Made by a program: the position numbers and the translations under genes
Source: an uncultured Gammaproteobacteria bacterium
GTDB lineage: Bacteria > Pseudomonadota > Gammaproteobacteria > Arenicellales > CAJQKF01
Assembly: GCA_905478855.1 (NCBI GenBank)
Contig: CAJQKF010000116.1
Location: 1-45,590 of the forward strand
DNA: 45,590 nt
Direction of reading: 5' to 3'
Shown: piece by piece, positions 33,970-42,105 of the stretch
How positions within the stretch are numbered: the stretch's first letter is position 1
Layout of the letters: each line of letters begins with the position of its first letter
The notes under the pieces: generated by a model
Databases searched by the model: none
Told to the model about the DNA's origin: nothing
What the model saw: the letters and a program-made list of their open reading frames with translations, nothing else

Positions 33970-34845
33970 TCAGCGACTAATGCCCAGCCGCTCTGCGGCC
34001 TGTGCTGGAGTTGCCGGCTCACGGCCCACTTCGCGAATGATGCGCACCGCGCGCTCAACAAGCTGAACGTTACTGGCAAACACGCCTTTGCTCAGGTACA
34101 GATTGTCCTCGAGCCCGACCCGACAGTTGCCGCCCTGCGCAGCGGACTGGGCAAGGATCCCGAATTCATGGCGCGAGATGCCGAACGCGCCCCAGTTAGA
34201 GTTCGCGGGCAACAGGTTTTTCATGACCGAAAGAATTTCGGGAGTGGCCGGGGAGGCGTGCGGGATACCCAGACACAACTGAAACATCGGGTTCCCGTTG
34301 ATCAACCCCTCTTCTATAAGTCGATGTGCGAACATGATGTGGCCGGGTTCGAACACCTCAATTTCGGGTTTAACACCGAGTTGCTGTATGCGGTCGGCCA
34401 TAATTCGTAGGTGCGCAGGCGTGTTGACGAAAATGGACTCACCGAAATTTAACGTACCGACATCGAGAGTGCAGATATCGGGGCGTAGCTCCTCAATATG
34501 GTGCAGACGCTCCAGGGGTTGCACCAGCGTTGTTCCCGGGCCGCCCACCTTGGCGTCGACCTCGCCCGGATTGAATCGCGCGCCCTCACTGGTCGTCAGG
34601 TTAATCAATACGTCGCTCCCCGAGTCGCGAATTCGTTCTACCACTTCGCGAAACAATGCCAGATCACCGGATCGTATACCGGTCTCGGGGTCGCGTACGT
34701 GGATGTGCACAATCGCTGCGCCGGCCTTGGCCGCGTCGATGCAGTTGTTCGCGATCTGAGCCGGAGTTATCGGGTAGTCCGGGTGTTTGTCCTGGTTGTT
34801 ATGGGCACCAGTGACGGCGCAGGTCAGGATTGCTTCAATTGACAT
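33970..34845 (-). CDS. Beta-keto acid cleavage enzyme (BKACE, DUF849)
   Basis: BKACE enzymes condense a beta-keto acid with acetyl-CoA to give acetoacetyl-CoA and a new CoA ester or amine product. Known members act on 3-keto-5-aminohexanoate and dehydrocarnitine. Here the zinc site HIHVRD (His47, His49) and the Arg-Asp pair are present. ILTCAVTGA at the start, LINLTTSEGARF, VGLEDNLYLSKG and the typical length also fit. The second of two adjacent ATGs (34845) is preferred because GGAG lies 7 bases upstream. It overlaps the Rieske gene end. The enzyme implies that the pathway produces a beta-keto acid. Confidence 0.9.
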   Translation of the reverse strand: MSIEAILTCAVTGAHNNQDKHPDYPITPAQIANNCIDAAKAGAAIVHIHVRDPETGIRSGDLALFREVVERIRDSGSDVLINLTTSEGARFNPGEVDAKVGGPGTTLVQPLERLHHIEELRPDICTLDVGTLNFGESIFVNTPAHLRIMADRIQQLGVKPEIEVFEPGHIMFAHRLIEEGLINGNPMFQLCLGIPHASPATPEILSVMKNLLPANSNWGAFGISRHEFGILAQSAAQGGNCRVGLEDNLYLSKGVFASNVQLVERAVRIIREVGREPATPAQAAERLGISR

Positions 34846-36278
34846 CATGTGACTCCACTTTCGTTGCGGATGGCAACTAACGGCCCCCCATCCATCTCAT
34901 CCATCCGCGCCCGTATGTACGCTTCGCGCTCTGCGCTCGGGACACCGTCTGCCTCAGCCATGAGGTCAAGCACCTTTCGCCCGAGTGCACGCATCAGCTT
35001 TATGTCGTCCTTTCCTTCCTCGAGTGGTGCGTACAACACTGAGTCCTGTGTGTATGTGTGCAGTCGGCTGTTCGACGTGTCATTGACCTCGAGCGAAGCG
35101 TGCACCGGCGTCTTGCCTGCGAGGATCTCGCGCAGGAGCTTGCGCGTCAGATACACGCCTTTGTCACTCGCGCCGGGATTCTCCAATGCATGAATGGCGA
35201 TAGGCCTCAGCCCTACCATCGCCTCATAGTCACCTGGCGCGCGTTGTGACTCCTCGTAGGACCGGTCTCCGGTCACGCCCTCGAGGAAATCAAGCTTTTC
35301 GAACCCGCAATCTTCCTCCCGGCCACAGTGATCAGGGTCAACCTCGTCGTTAAAGTGTCTCCAGCCAATGACCAACATGTTGGTGTCATCGATCGGCACG
35401 TGCCAGCGCGTCCACACCGTCTGCGAACGCCTCTCGCGCCGCGCTGAAGGGAATGTACTTCCGATTTGCAGATGGTTAGGAAAAATCGCCTCGACAATTC
35501 GCACCCATACCGTCTCGTTGTCAGAGTTGCGCCGGCAGGCGACGAAGCAGACCCCACGACCATCTCGAGTGGGGTAGTAGTCGACCGCTGCCTCCTCGGT
35601 AAAGCCCATTGGTGCCGCGTAGTCAGTCGCACCCGTTTCCTCACTGCCGCCGACCGAGATCATTCTAGGGTTGTGGAGGACCTTCACGTGATCGTGATCC
35701 ATGATGTTCTCCATCACCTGGAGCCAGTTACACTCATAGTGCGCGGACAACGCGACCAGTTTGTTGCCCTGCGGTCGGTGGTAGGTATCGAACTCGGGGA
35801 ACGGTGGCTTGTCCTCCGGTGGCCCCATGTAGGCGAAGACCAACCCGTCTTGCTCAAACGCGGGATACGCGCCCTGGCATATAGTCTCCTTGAGCCGGCT
35901 TGCGGCCGGTTCACATGGCGTCTCCATAACTGTCCCGTCGACATCAAACACCCAGCCGTGCAGACAGCAGCGAATTCCTTTGGGCTGAATGATCCCGAAC
36001 TCCAGCGACGTGCCGCGATGACAGCAGTGGCGTTGCAAGAGTCCGATCTGACCGGCGCCATCTCTGAATACCACCAGGTCCTCGCCCATGATCCGAATTG
36101 CGAGTGGCACGTCGGTCAGTTGTTCCGAGAGACAGATCGGTTGCCAGTGGCAACGCAGATACTCTCCCATCGGGGTGCCGCGATCCGTATGGGTCAGCTC
36201 TGGATCATGGGAGGGGACATCGGTCTTGTAGTACGCGCCGTAGGGGGTACTCTTGTGCTGTTTCCGGTTACTGGTCAT
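34845..36278 (-). CDS. Rieske non-heme iron oxygenase, catalytic subunit
   Basis: Start at 36278 has AGGAG 10 bases upstream. A longer frame to 36431 would run far into the previous gene. The Rieske [2Fe-2S] site is C85-x-H87 and C104-x2-H107 (HCCHRGTSLEFG, IRCCLHGW). The mononuclear iron site is Asp194-x2-H197-x4-H202 in ENIMDHDHVKVLH, with the bridging Asp and Asn184 context of ring-hydroxylating and demethylating oxygenases. No small beta subunit is encoded nearby, which favours the homomeric demethylase or phthalate-type class. Ferredoxin and reductase genes in the same operon complete a three-component system. Its substrate is not evident. Confidence 0.9.
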   Translation of the reverse strand: MTSNRKQHKSTPYGAYYKTDVPSHDPELTHTDRGTPMGEYLRCHWQPICLSEQLTDVPLAIRIMGEDLVVFRDGAGQIGLLQRHCCHRGTSLEFGIIQPKGIRCCLHGWVFDVDGTVMETPCEPAASRLKETICQGAYPAFEQDGLVFAYMGPPEDKPPFPEFDTYHRPQGNKLVALSAHYECNWLQVMENIMDHDHVKVLHNPRMISVGGSEETGATDYAAPMGFTEEAAVDYYPTRDGRGVCFVACRRNSDNETVWVRIVEAIFPNHLQIGSTFPSARRERRSQTVWTRWHVPIDDTNMLVIGWRHFNDEVDPDHCGREEDCGFEKLDFLEGVTGDRSYEESQRAPGDYEAMVGLRPIAIHALENPGASDKGVYLTRKLLREILAGKTPVHASLEVNDTSNSRLHTYTQDSVLYAPLEEGKDDIKLMRALGRKVLDLMAEADGVPSAEREAYIRARMDEMDGGPLVAIRNESGVT

Positions 36279-37719
36279 CTCTGGATATCTCCTCTCTATT
36301 CGCCTCAATGTGATCGCGGCCACTCGGCTCAGCGGCATTCGCAATGTTTCGTTCCAAATTTGTTGCTCCCGCCGCATCTCGATAAAGCCCTCGCTCCGCA
36401 AGCCGATCGAAACCGATACGGCGTATGTCACGCAGATAGATCAACACGAGCTCTGCGCGTCCGAGACGTTGTGCCGCATCGATTAGGATCTGGTAGAAAA
36501 TATCGCGTTGCGCATGACTACCACCAAGGAGTGGCAGATCGTGGCGAACCGGTGATAACGTTTCGATTACGCCCGTGTAATCACGCCGACGATGAGCGAG
36601 CACCGCCGCGCAGGTGGCTATCCCCGCTGCCAGGTACGATGTGCGCAGGCTGCCATCACCGATCTCGGCGTACTCGCGCATACTCTGCATCAGCGATTCG
36701 GCTTGATCCATTTGACCCGTCGCCGCGAGCACCATCATGTCGTGGGCATTGCCAAGCGCGTTGGTATGATTGTGGACGCGCCCCGCGCAAGCCTCGGCGA
36801 TGATCGGCCATTGATTCACGACGTCGACACCGCGTAGCTCCAAGCGCAGCAGAATCGAGGCGACGTTCTGGAGGTCGATGGTGGCATCTGGTGCAGCCTT
36901 GACGAGAGGCGAATCGGGATTGCGAATCTCGGTGGTCAACAGTTCGAGGATTCGATGGTTCTCGCCTCGCTCTAGCAGGAACAGGCAAAGATGCCACCAG
37001 AGGTGGTGACGCATCTGGTTGGCTGCCGCCCAATTGCCACTCAAGTTTTCGAGCCAAGTGGCGCCTTCATCGAAGCGGCCCTGCATGAGGTGGACATGCG
37101 CAATCGTGTGTGCGCCCCAGATCGAGGCATCATCGATTTCTATCGCCTGAAGCGCGTAGCGTTCTGCCTCGGCATAGCAACCTGCTTCTTCATTCGAGAA
37201 GGCCCGTGCGGCGAGGAAAGCACTGTATCCGGCCACATTGTCGGACCAGCGCGGCGCAGCGCGCTCGATGATTTCGCGCATCCAGCTGGCGCGGCCGTTC
37301 CAGAACAGTTCGTACTGGACGAGCCTGTGGCCAAGTAGGTCGGTTGGGTAGCGATCGAGCAGCGCCTCAAGGACGGTGGCGGCCTCAATGCCCCTGCCGC
37401 ACCGGGCGTACTGCAATGCGGCAAGGTAGTCTCGATCACGATTGTTGGATACGTCGATACAGGCTTCGACATCATCGACGAGCGACTGGATTGTGTTGGC
37501 GACGGCGGTATTGCGACTCGCGTGCAGCATCCAGGCCTTCACCAGCTTCGGCAGGGCAAAACTGTTGTCCGCCTCAATGGCCGAATCAAGGTTCGCCATG
37601 GCATCTACGCGCGATTGGATATAGCTCTCGACCCCCGCGTTGCAGGCATCCACCGCGGTCTGATTGGCTGAGGACAGACGATGACCTCGATAATCTGTCG
37701 CTTGTATCATTGCGCGCAC
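36268..37719 (-). CDS. TTC38-like tetratricopeptide-repeat protein
   Basis: Repeated 34-residue helical pairs run through the sequence, for example AIEADNSFALPKLVKAWML, YLAALQYARCGRGIEAATVL, and SIWGAHTIAHVHLMQGRFDE followed by GATWLENL. The last matches the hallmark of the TTC38 group (AHAVAHVLEMQGR). Members are often encoded beside catabolic and amidohydrolase genes, but no activity is established. The start is either GTG 37719 or ATG 37710; neither has a clear ribosome-binding site. The 3' end overlaps the Rieske gene by 11 bases, so it is part of the operon. It has no signal peptide. Confidence 0.75.
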   Translation of the reverse strand: MRAMIQATDYRGHRLSSANQTAVDACNAGVESYIQSRVDAMANLDSAIEADNSFALPKLVKAWMLHASRNTAVANTIQSLVDDVEACIDVSNNRDRDYLAALQYARCGRGIEAATVLEALLDRYPTDLLGHRLVQYELFWNGRASWMREIIERAAPRWSDNVAGYSAFLAARAFSNEEAGCYAEAERYALQAIEIDDASIWGAHTIAHVHLMQGRFDEGATWLENLSGNWAAANQMRHHLWWHLCLFLLERGENHRILELLTTEIRNPDSPLVKAAPDATIDLQNVASILLRLELRGVDVVNQWPIIAEACAGRVHNHTNALGNAHDMMVLAATGQMDQAESLMQSMREYAEIGDGSLRTSYLAAGIATCAAVLAHRRRDYTGVIETLSPVRHDLPLLGGSHAQRDIFYQILIDAAQRLGRAELVLIYLRDIRRIGFDRLAERGLYRDAAGATNLERNIANAAEPSGRDHIEANREEISRDDQ

Positions 37720-37723
37720 GGTA

Positions 37724-37984
37724 TCATAGATCGAGCACCAACGTGGGTGTCAATGAGCGGGCACAACAGATCAGGACAAACTCTTTCTGCTCGTCGTCAC
37801 TCAATATCATGTCGAAGTGCTCGGGTTCGCCCTCGAAGTAACGTGTCTTGCATGTACCGCAGAGGCCCATCTCGCACGAGGTCTCCACCTCAATGCCGTT
37901 CTCGCGTAGTACATCGACAATGGAGGTATCCTCGGGTACATCGTAAACGGCGTTACTGCTCGCAATCCTTATCTGAAAGGTCAT
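37724..37984 (-). CDS. Plant-type [2Fe-2S] ferredoxin
   Basis: An 86-residue protein with the cluster-binding pattern CEMGLCGTCKTRY and a fourth Cys in LICCARS. This matches chloroplast-type ferredoxins and the C-terminal ferredoxin module of phthalate and vanillate oxygenase reductases. As a separate small protein it likely carries electrons from the FAD reductase to the Rieske oxygenase of this operon. Its start overlaps the dioxygenase gene by 4 bases (ATGA), and the TPR gene follows after 4 bases. Confidence 0.92.
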   Translation of the reverse strand: MTFQIRIASSNAVYDVPEDTSIVDVLRENGIEVETSCEMGLCGTCKTRYFEGEPEHFDMILSDDEQKEFVLICCARSLTPTLVLDL

Positions 37985-38955
37985 ACGTTCGACTCTGAAG
38001 GTTTCTTATTGGTCAAGGAGACCGGCACAGGCTCTATCGGGTCACCTTCGATGACTGTCGATGGACGTCCGTCCACCCCCACGGGTATGTCGCCGTTCAA
38101 CGTGACCCGGTAGAACTGGCGATCAAAATCAGAATCGAAGATGTCGCGTGGGGCGAGGTGCGCAGTAGAGCGGTTATCCCAGAATGCGACGCAATCAGCG
38201 GTCCAACGGAAGCGCACGGTGAACTCCGGGCGCACGATGTGCTCCCAGAGCATCTGGATCAGATGATGGCTTTCTTGCAGAGTGACATCCGATAGGGATT
38301 TGAGGAACGACGGACTTACGTAAAGCACGCGTTCACCGGTCTCCGGGTGGACCCGCACCAGTGGGTGCTCGGCGGCAAAGGTTCCACCTTTCAGCGTCTC
38401 GTCGTACTCCTTCGCCGCGGCGGCACCGGTCGGTGCATCGTAGCGGTGCACGGCGCGCAATGTGTCAGCGAAGGCGCGCATGGCCGGGGACAGCGCGTGG
38501 TAGGCGGCGACCAGGTTCGTCCACTGTGTATCCCCTCCGTACGGTGGAACAGTCTCACCGCGCAGTATCGAAGCTGCCGGTGGATTGATCGCTGCGGTGA
38601 TGTCGGTGTGCCAGCCCGTCCATGGCCGGATCGATGCAGTGCCGCGCTTTGAGTTGGCAGCGCGGAACTTGGCAATCGAGTAGATCTCCGGATAGGTGTC
38701 GTCGCCGCCAAATACGACATGTGCAGGCGTCGGCTCTCCGAACTGACGGGCCAACTGCACATGCTGCGCATGGTTCAGAGGTTGGTTCCGGAAAAACAGT
38801 ACTTTCCATTTCAGGAGCGCTGCGGTGATGTCGGCGATCTCGGCAGCGGTGAGTGGCTCGCGCAGATCGATACCTTTAATCTCGGCACCAGTGTGAACGG
38901 TCATTGGCTCGACCACGATCGTACTGTCGGTTTGTTTGGTGTTTATCATTGCCAC
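37981..38955 (-). CDS. TauD/TfdA-family 2-oxoglutarate-dependent dioxygenase
   Basis: Fe(II) ligands are seen as His116 and Asp118 in GWHTDIT and His266 in NRSTAHLAPRD; the 2-oxoglutarate-binding Arg is in RQFYRVTLNGD. The N-terminus (GAEIKGIDLREPLTAAEI, LFFRNQPL) is standard for TauD and TfdA. Such enzymes hydroxylate a carbon next to sulfonate, ether, amine or betaine groups, often releasing a leaving group. It is the first gene of the nine-gene operon and follows the 20-bp repeat at 39020-39039 by 64 bases. Taurine itself is not favoured, since no other taurine gene is present. Confidence 0.9.
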   Translation of the reverse strand: MAMINTKQTDSTIVVEPMTVHTGAEIKGIDLREPLTAAEIADITAALLKWKVLFFRNQPLNHAQHVQLARQFGEPTPAHVVFGGDDTYPEIYSIAKFRAANSKRGTASIRPWTGWHTDITAAINPPAASILRGETVPPYGGDTQWTNLVAAYHALSPAMRAFADTLRAVHRYDAPTGAAAAKEYDETLKGGTFAAEHPLVRVHPETGERVLYVSPSFLKSLSDVTLQESHHLIQMLWEHIVRPEFTVRFRWTADCVAFWDNRSTAHLAPRDIFDSDFDRQFYRVTLNGDIPVGVDGRPSTVIEGDPIEPVPVSLTNKKPSESNV

Positions 38956-39019
38956 TGCTTCCTCCGGGTGCTCGGATGTTTCTGTTGTGCTCTTTGTAAG
39001 CCAGAGAACGCTCGGCAGT

Positions 39020-39039
39020 CTGTCAAAAGTTTTACATTT
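39020..39039 (-). promoter_or_regulatory. 20-bp putative operator, left copy
   Basis: CTGTCAAAAGTTTTACATTT on the plus strand. Read on the minus strand it is identical to the copy at 40335-40354. It lies 64 bases upstream of the dioxygenase operon. The core TGTCAAAAGTTTTACA is nearly palindromic, as expected for a dimeric regulator, and it includes a TTGACA-like -35 element. Regulator identity is unknown; the Crp/Fnr protein at 44438 is the only intact candidate in view. Confidence 0.6.
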
Positions 39040-39081
39040 GATGGCGCTGCGTTAAACCAACACTGGTAAGGCCTGAGATTA

Positions 39082-39915
39082 CTAGACACATTTCACCTTC
39101 TCAAAATAGAGCTGTTCATACCTAGCCGGAGACAAACGTTTATTGTGCGTATGCCTTCGTTTCGGATTGTAGAACATCTCAATATAGTTAAACACATCGG
39201 ATCTTGCTTCATCGCGGGTTGGATAGATTTTTCTCCGAATACGCTCTTTCTTTAAGTTGGAGAAGAAGCTTTCAGCCACAGCATTGTCGTAACAGTTACC
39301 TCGTCGACTCATGCTCGGCTCAATATTTAGATTCTTGAGTAACGACTGACACCGACGAGAAGTATATTGAGAACCCTGGTCAGAATGTAGCATAACCTTT
39401 TCTTTGGGCTTTCGTCGCCAGTAGGCCATCGTCAACGCACTCAATACCAGATCGTCAGTGATCCGTGATGCCATTGACCAGCCCACAATATTACGGGCAT
39501 ACAGATCCATCACTACCGCCAGAAATAAGAATCCCTCGTGGGTATGGATATAGGTTATATCGCTCACCCACCATTGATTCGGTTTAGGCACTTCAAACTG
39601 ACGATCCAGCTTGTTGGAGATCATCGAATGGGATTGATTACTGTATATGCCCTTAGGCTTCTTATAGCCCCGTAGGGCACGGATATTGGCTTGGCGCATC
39701 AATCGTAATACTCGATCTCGGCCACAGTCGCTCTTGATCTCTTTTAAATCCAGATGAATATTCCGATAACCTGAATGGCATCCGCTTTCTAGCCAGCATT
39801 GTTTGATTTGTTCAGTCAACTGTTTATCCTCAATCGATCGCGACGATTCCGGGTTGTGAAGCCAAGCGTAATAACCACTCCGATGGACTTCCAGTGCGTT
39901 ACACAAGGTGCTCAC
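39082..39915 (-). CDS. IS3-family transposase OrfB (DDE integrase core)
   Basis: The catalytic half of the IS3 transposase, normally made as an OrfAB fusion through a -1 frameshift. The N-terminal part RSGYYAWL and the helix-turn region precede the core. DDE residues are seen in WWVSDITYIHTHEG (first Asp), MLHSDQGSQYTS (second Asp) and NCYDNAVAESFF (Glu). Its length of 277 aa is normal, and I see no internal stop or frameshift. It is spaced 23 bases after OrfA. Confidence 0.92.
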   Translation of the reverse strand: MSTLCNALEVHRSGYYAWLHNPESSRSIEDKQLTEQIKQCWLESGCHSGYRNIHLDLKEIKSDCGRDRVLRLMRQANIRALRGYKKPKGIYSNQSHSMISNKLDRQFEVPKPNQWWVSDITYIHTHEGFLFLAVVMDLYARNIVGWSMASRITDDLVLSALTMAYWRRKPKEKVMLHSDQGSQYTSRRCQSLLKNLNIEPSMSRRGNCYDNAVAESFFSNLKKERIRRKIYPTRDEARSDVFNYIEMFYNPKRRHTHNKRLSPARYEQLYFEKVKCV

Positions 39916-39938
39916 CGAATAATCATCGCTGCGAGCTT

Positions 39939-40235
39939 TTATGAACGGGTAGCGTGCTTTGACTCGCCGGCAAAGTACACCGCGGCCTCCTTTAAAATAT
40001 CCCTTTCTTCAGTAGTGCGTTTAAGCTCACGTTTTAATCGGGCCAATTCAGCACGTAAATCAGTTTCTTCTTCGCGCTTAGCCTGCGGCTTTGAATAACG
40101 ACTCTTCCACGCATATAGGGTTTTGGTGGAGACGCCCAGTCGGCTACCTACGTCGACAACAGAATAACCATGAATAGTTATCTGATTTATCGCTTCTTGT
40201 TTAAATTCTTCCGAATAACGGATACCTTTTCCCAT
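39939..40235 (-). CDS. IS3-family transposase OrfA (HTH)
   Basis: A 98-residue protein with the helix-turn-helix GYSVVDVGSRLGVSTKTLYA that binds the insertion-sequence ends. A leucine-zipper-like helix (LRAELARLKRELKRTTEERD) follows, then ILKEAAVYFAGE, the region in which IS3 elements shift frame into OrfB. It is transcribed toward OrfB from just inside the right terminal repeat. Confidence 0.92.
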   Translation of the reverse strand: MGKGIRYSEEFKQEAINQITIHGYSVVDVGSRLGVSTKTLYAWKSRYSKPQAKREEETDLRAELARLKRELKRTTEERDILKEAAVYFAGESKHATRS

Positions 40236-40334
40236 CTTAAATACCTCATAGTCTTATACAACGTTAATTTACTATGAAACATGTCTACTTTTTTCAGGCC
40301 TTACCACACGCTTAAAATCAATTAAAAAGCATCG

Positions 40335-40354
40335 AAATGTAAAACTTTTGACAG
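40335..40354 (+). promoter_or_regulatory. 20-bp putative operator, right copy
   Basis: AAATGTAAAACTTTTGACAG lies 91 bases upstream of the TRAP binding-protein gene, in the same orientation relative to that operon as the left copy has to the dioxygenase operon. A TTGACA hexamer is at 40348-40353, with a weak TTTGTA 18 bases downstream. The two copies were only about 49 bases apart before the IS3 insertion. Confidence 0.6.
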
Positions 40355-40445
40355 TCAGTCGATCGATCACATTTGTAGTATGGCGGTGCAAACTTTGTGC
40401 ATGTAAACAAAAACTAACCGAGCTATTAGTAACGGGAGGCCCAAA

Positions 40446-41477
40446 ATGTATCGTAAAACTGTACGTAAAATTCTAGCTTCAGCTTGTTGCGCAGCGGCGT
40501 TGAGTTGCGCGGGTATCGCGCAAGCCGCTGATTACAAATTCACCTACGCCGGATATCCAAGCCCTGAAATATCGGCGGGCAAAGCCATTATCTACTTCGC
40601 GACTGAGGTTGAGAAACGCAGCAATGGGCGCGTAAAAATCGAGATGCATCATCGCGGTAGCTTGTACTCGGAATCAAAAGCGATCGAAGCCATGCTGACA
40701 GGAGCGATTGATTTGGCGGCTTCGGCTACCTCGGCGATCGGCGTGTTCACGCGTCACTATGATTGGATCAATTTACCATTCATCGCAGACGGCGACATCA
40801 AGACCGGGCCCAGGCAACTGTTAAAAATGCTAAACAGCGATGTCGGTAAGGAGATGCAGTCAAAAGTCGAAAAAGAAACTGGTCTCAAACCGATATTCTT
40901 CATGCCCAGCAACGGCGGTGCCCGCGCAATCGCTACACGAACAAAGCGTATCGTTTTGCCTGAAGATGTGGCGAATATGAAGACACGCGTCAGCCTCGCC
41001 CCACTGGACATGATTATCAACCGCCAATGGGGTAACAACCCGATGCCGGTGCCGTGGTCTGATGCGATGACGGGATTCAGTCAGGGTGTGTTCGAAGCCA
41101 TTCAGATACCAATCAATCATATTCACAATGTCGGTTTTGATGAAGTGGCCGAATACGTCACCATGGTCAACTTTCAATACGTACCAATGGGACTGTGGAC
41201 CACCACTAAAACATGGAACGATCTGCCTGAAGATATACAGAATATCATGACTGAAGTAGGTCGCGAGGCGGCAGAATACGAGATAAAGATCGACTTCGAA
41301 GACCATCTTGCTTATCGGGAAAAGTTGAAGCAGCGCAATACCGAAATTATCGATTTGACGCCGGCACAGATGGCCGAGTGGGTAAAAGCCAGTGAACCAG
41401 TTTACCAAGATGATGCGGTCACCAAACATACGCCACCGGATATTCTCAACCGCTTGAGGGCAGCAGCCGCTAATTGA
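40446..41477 (+). CDS. dctP: TRAP transporter solute-binding protein (DctP family)
   Basis: The periplasmic receptor of a tripartite ATP-independent transporter. A Sec signal peptide (basic MYRKTVRK, hydrophobic stretch, cleavage after AQA at about residue 27) precedes the mature start ADYKFTYAG. DctP-type segments include FATEVEKRSNGRVKIEM, SLYSESKAIEAMLTGAIDLA, and a carboxylate-binding-like Arg in KTRVSLAP. GGGAGG lies just upstream of the ATG. The ligand cannot be told from sequence but is presumably the substrate of the divergent catabolic operon. The 235-base gap to the next gene includes CACCTG/CAGGTG at 41534-41547. Confidence 0.92.
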   Translation: MYRKTVRKILASACCAAALSCAGIAQAADYKFTYAGYPSPEISAGKAIIYFATEVEKRSNGRVKIEMHHRGSLYSESKAIEAMLTGAIDLAASATSAIGVFTRHYDWINLPFIADGDIKTGPRQLLKMLNSDVGKEMQSKVEKETGLKPIFFMPSNGGARAIATRTKRIVLPEDVANMKTRVSLAPLDMIINRQWGNNPMPVPWSDAMTGFSQGVFEAIQIPINHIHNVGFDEVAEYVTMVNFQYVPMGLWTTTKTWNDLPEDIQNIMTEVGREAAEYEIKIDFEDHLAYREKLKQRNTEIIDLTPAQMAEWVKASEPVYQDDAVTKHTPPDILNRLRAAAAN

Positions 41478-41712
41478 TCAGCTCCGTTGGGGCAATTAGA
41501 AAGCGTTGCTTGCGGGCGATACATGTGAGGCAACACCTGGACAGGTGCAAACCTGGGGCGGTCGCTCTAGGTTTTGTTACTCCTCAGACCAGAGCCGATT
41601 GTCTGTTCGATGATAAGCCCGCGGCAGTAATACACCTTCATTTATAAGGCCAGAACACATCAATCGAACATTCACCAATTGGGTCAAGTGGCTAATTTAC
41701 CTGCCCGGCATC

Positions 41713-42105
41713 TTGAGCATCATTGTGTTGCTGGCCATTACCACGATCGACCGCTACCTGCTGAATGGCGCACTCGGCTTCCATTGGGTCGAGGAATTGT
41801 GCGTCATTATTATGGTTTGGCTTATTTTTCTAAGTGTGTTCACTATCGATCGGGAAGATTTGCACCTAAAGGTCACACTATTCACATTCAAACCAACATG
41901 GTCCGAGTGGCTCGAAGACTTGTGCATGTCTACCTTCGCGCTATTCCTGCTGTGGACAACAGTGTCAATTCTTCCGGTGATGTTCCGCACCTATGCAGCC
42001 CTCGGTTGGTCTATCAAGGTTGGCTACTACGCTTTAATCGTTGGAAGCGTTTTGGTGCTGCTGAACAAGGTTCTAAAATACGTCCTGCGAGCCGTCGGCC
42101 GATGA
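41713..42105 (+). CDS. dctQ: TRAP transporter small membrane subunit (DctQ)
   Basis: Four hydrophobic segments (about residues 2-18, 28-45, 72-90, 102-122) with the family segment EELCVIIMVWLIFLSV identify DctQ, which docks with the large DctM permease. The start is uncertain. The frame begins at a TTG at 41713, yet it stays open upstream to about 41617. The residues there (TNWVKWLIYLPGIL) look like a real first membrane segment. No ATG, GTG or TTG with a ribosome-binding site fits that extension. Its stop overlaps the DctM start (ATGA). Confidence 0.8.
   Translation: MSIIVLLAITTIDRYLLNGALGFHWVEELCVIIMVWLIFLSVFTIDREDLHLKVTLFTFKPTWSEWLEDLCMSTFALFLLWTTVSILPVMFRTYAALGWSIKVGYYALIVGSVLVLLNKVLKYVLRAVGR

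Larger units (their letters stand above)
39064..40306 (-). mobile_element. IS3-family insertion sequence (1243 bp)
   Basis: Two reading frames of IS3 type are enclosed by 13-bp terminal inverted repeats, TGGTAAGGCCTGA at 39064-39076 and its complement at 40294-40306. Similarity continues inward to a shared TAGACA. Target duplication CAC lies at 39061-39063 and 40307-40309. Both frames are intact, so the element may still be active. It sits between the divergent dioxygenase and TRAP operons, separating their two matching putative operators and adding about 1.25 kb to what was a 244-base intergenic region. Confidence 0.88.

Noticed and set aside
35466..36803. 445-codon plus-strand open frame opposite the Rieske and TPR genes
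   Set aside because: It crosses two well-supported genes on the other strand; its His- and Arg-rich translation reflects high GC content.
29993..38955. Taurine or sulfoacetaldehyde pathway
   Set aside because: A TauD-like and a ThDP enzyme are present, but the ThDP protein lacks clear Xsc-type segments and no other sulfonate gene is seen.
41679..42101. Long upstream extension of the dctM frame
   Set aside because: It is out of frame with, and fully covers, the recognisable dctQ gene; DctM proteins start at the ATG at 42102.
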